Assembly: GCA_963971305.1 (NCBI GenBank)
Contig: CAXARO010001849.1
Location: 25,964-89,963 of the forward strand
Direction: 5' to 3'
From: Arcuatula senhousia
Taxonomy: Eukaryota > Mollusca > Bivalvia > Mytilida > Mytilidae
DNA: 64,000 nucleotides
Numbering within the stretch: the stretch's first letter is position 1; the number at the start of each line of letters is the position of its first letter. The position numbers and the translations under genes were made by a program. The notes under the pieces are model-generated. The model was not told the DNA's origin. It searched no databases and was given only the letters and a program-made list of their open reading frames with translations. Positions 62,501-64,000 of the stretch are shown one piece after another.

Positions 62501-64000
62501 AAATAGTATATGCTATTTGGAGCATGTAGCGCTAATAATAGCGCGAGACCAAAACAATATCTTCATGTTTTTTACTTGTTTTTCGGGAAAAACGTCATAA
62601 AATTGGCGCTGTGAAAAAATCTTCCATTCGGGCGGTATGATGTTTTCTGATAAAACCATAAGTCGTATTTCTTAAAATTGAGTATTTTCTAAAAGTCGAC
62701 ATGCTGCGCAAGGTAGTACAACAAAAAATAAGCGTGTAGCGCTTATCATTGCAGAATATACCCCGATAGCTTTATTTTTTTTCACTTGTTTTTCGAGAAA
62801 AACGTCAAAAAATTTGCGTCCTGAAAAAATCACCCGTTCAAGCGGTATCATGTGCTAGAGTAAAACTATGAGTAATATTGAGTAAAACTAAGTATTTTCT
62901 AAAAGTAGACATGTTGCGCTAAATAGTATATGCTATTTGGAGCATGTAGCGCTAATAATAGCGCGAGACCAAAACAATATCTTCATGTTTTTTACTTGTT
63001 TTTCGGGAAAAACGTCATAAAATTGGCGCTGTGAAAAAATCTTCCATTCGGGCGGTATGATGTTTTCTGATAAAACCATAAGTCGTATTTCTTAAAATTG
63101 AGTATTTTCTAAAAGTCGACATGCTGCGCAAGGTAGTACAACAAAAAATAAGCGTGTAGCGCTTATCATTGCAGAATATACCCCGATAGCTTTATTTTTT
63201 TTCACTTGTTTTTCGAGAAAAACGTCAAAAAATTTGCGTCCTGAAAAAATCACCCGTTCAAGCGGTATCATGTGCTAGAGTAAAACTATGAGTAATATTG
63301 AGTAAAACTAAGTATTTTCTAAAAGTAGACATGTTGCGCTAAATAGTATATGCTATTTGGAGCATGTAGCGCTAATAATAGCGCGAGACCAAAACAATAT
63401 CTTCATGTTTTTTACTTGTTTTTCGGGAAAAACGTCATAAAATTGGCGCTGTGAAAAAATCTTCCATTCGGGCGGTATGATGTTTTCTGATAAAACCATA
63501 AGTCGTATTTCTTAAAATTGAGTATTTTCTAAAAGTCGACATGCTGCGCAAGGTAGTACAACAAAAAATAAGCGTGTAGCGCTTATCATTGCAGAATATA
63601 CCCCGATAGCTTTATTTTTTTTCACTTGTTTTTCGAGAAAAACGTCAAAAAATTTGCGTCCTGAAAAAATCACCCGTTCAAGCGGTATCATGTGCTAGAG
63701 TAAAACTATGAGTAATATTGAGTAAAACTAAGTATTTTCTAAAAGTAGACATGTTGCGCTAAATAGTATATGCTATTTGGAGCATGTAGCGCTAATAATA
63801 GCGCGAGACCAAAACAATATCTTCATGTTTTTTACTTGTTTTTCGGGAAAAACGTCATAAAATTGGCGCTGTGAAAAAATCTTCCATTCGGGCGGTATGA
63901 TGTTTTCTGATAAAACCATAAGTCGTATTTCTTAAAATTGAGTATTTTCTAAAAGTCGACATGCTGCGCAAGGTAGTACAACAAAAAATAAGCGTGTAGC
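35511..64000 (+). repeat. 420-bp satellite array, right arm (end of the interrupted monomer, 66 complete copies, one partial)
   Basis: After the insertion the same satellite resumes at monomer position 56 in the same orientation, finishes the interrupted monomer at 35875, and then runs from 35876 to the window end; the last copy (from 63594) is cut by the window. Private differences: 36731 (G to C), +1 near 39282, -1 near 40550, 41681 (C at the diagnostic site), 46771, 53294, 53491, 55170, 56426 and 56430 substitutions, -1 near 54188 and a 1-base loss near 59361. Otherwise copies look identical. This arm is even more uniform than the left one and almost lacks the C/T alternation. No gene or RNA was seen in it. 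Confidence 0.98.

Overview
The window is non-coding eukaryotic DNA, probably from a bivalve or another mollusc. No intact gene was found on either strand. The AT-rich base composition, a megasatellite-scale tandem array, a decayed non-LTR retrotransposon with a GCTGCAATATCGCTGA...TTAAACAAACAA 3' tail, an (ACGG)n tract ending in GTGACCCGATTAC, and a TA-flanked MITE are what I would expect from a mollusc genome. The taxon is an inference from memory of such repeats, not something I could search.

Layout. (1) 1-22743: 54 complete head-to-tail copies of a 420-bp satellite and the first part of a 55th. (2) 22744-35510: a 12,767-bp insertion. (3) 35511-64000: the same satellite resumes in the same orientation and phase for 66 more complete copies and a partial one, and runs off the window end. 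Together this is about 122 monomers and 51 kb of satellite with only a handful of private substitutions or 1-2 base indels, so the array was homogenised very recently.

The satellite is hierarchical. Each 420-bp monomer is an old dimer of two about 210-bp halves (roughly two thirds identical by eye, ungapped). In the left array a C/T variant at monomer position 346 alternates strictly C,T,C,T through monomers 1-34, which points to an 840-bp amplification unit. The pattern breaks at monomers 35-38, resumes to monomer 44, then only T is found up to and beyond the insertion (one C in the whole right array). Both halves hold a CENP-B-box-like core and a short dyad near their 3' end.

The insertion has the hallmarks of one large terminal-inverted-repeat element. 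It is bounded by a perfect 8-bp direct repeat AAAATTTG made from satellite sequence (9 bp if the following C is counted), has inverted ends with a 24-bp core matching at 23 positions, and carries inverted, related minisatellites just inside each end (52-bp units left, 44-bp units right, sharing TGTCGCCAAGTTCG). Its interior is a patchwork: a probable short TIR element (23.7-24.0 kb), a mollusc-type repeat with an ACGG tract (25.2-25.6 kb), a 1.9-kb minisatellite of about 53-bp units with a telomere-like AACCCTAACC core (26.25-28.1 kb), a broken reverse transcriptase (30.3-31.35 kb), palindrome-rich degenerate repeats (33.0-34.2 kb) and a 291-bp MITE (34.2-34.5 kb). No transposase was seen, so the element looks non-autonomous and its superfamily is open (hAT-like by an 8-bp duplication, Mutator/Foldback-like by a 9-bp one).

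The most notable result is this giant, cargo-laden, apparently recent TIR element inside an almost perfectly homogeneous higher-order satellite array, next to a CENP-B-box-like motif. The open frames longer than 60 codons are chance or repeat-derived and are not annotated as genes.
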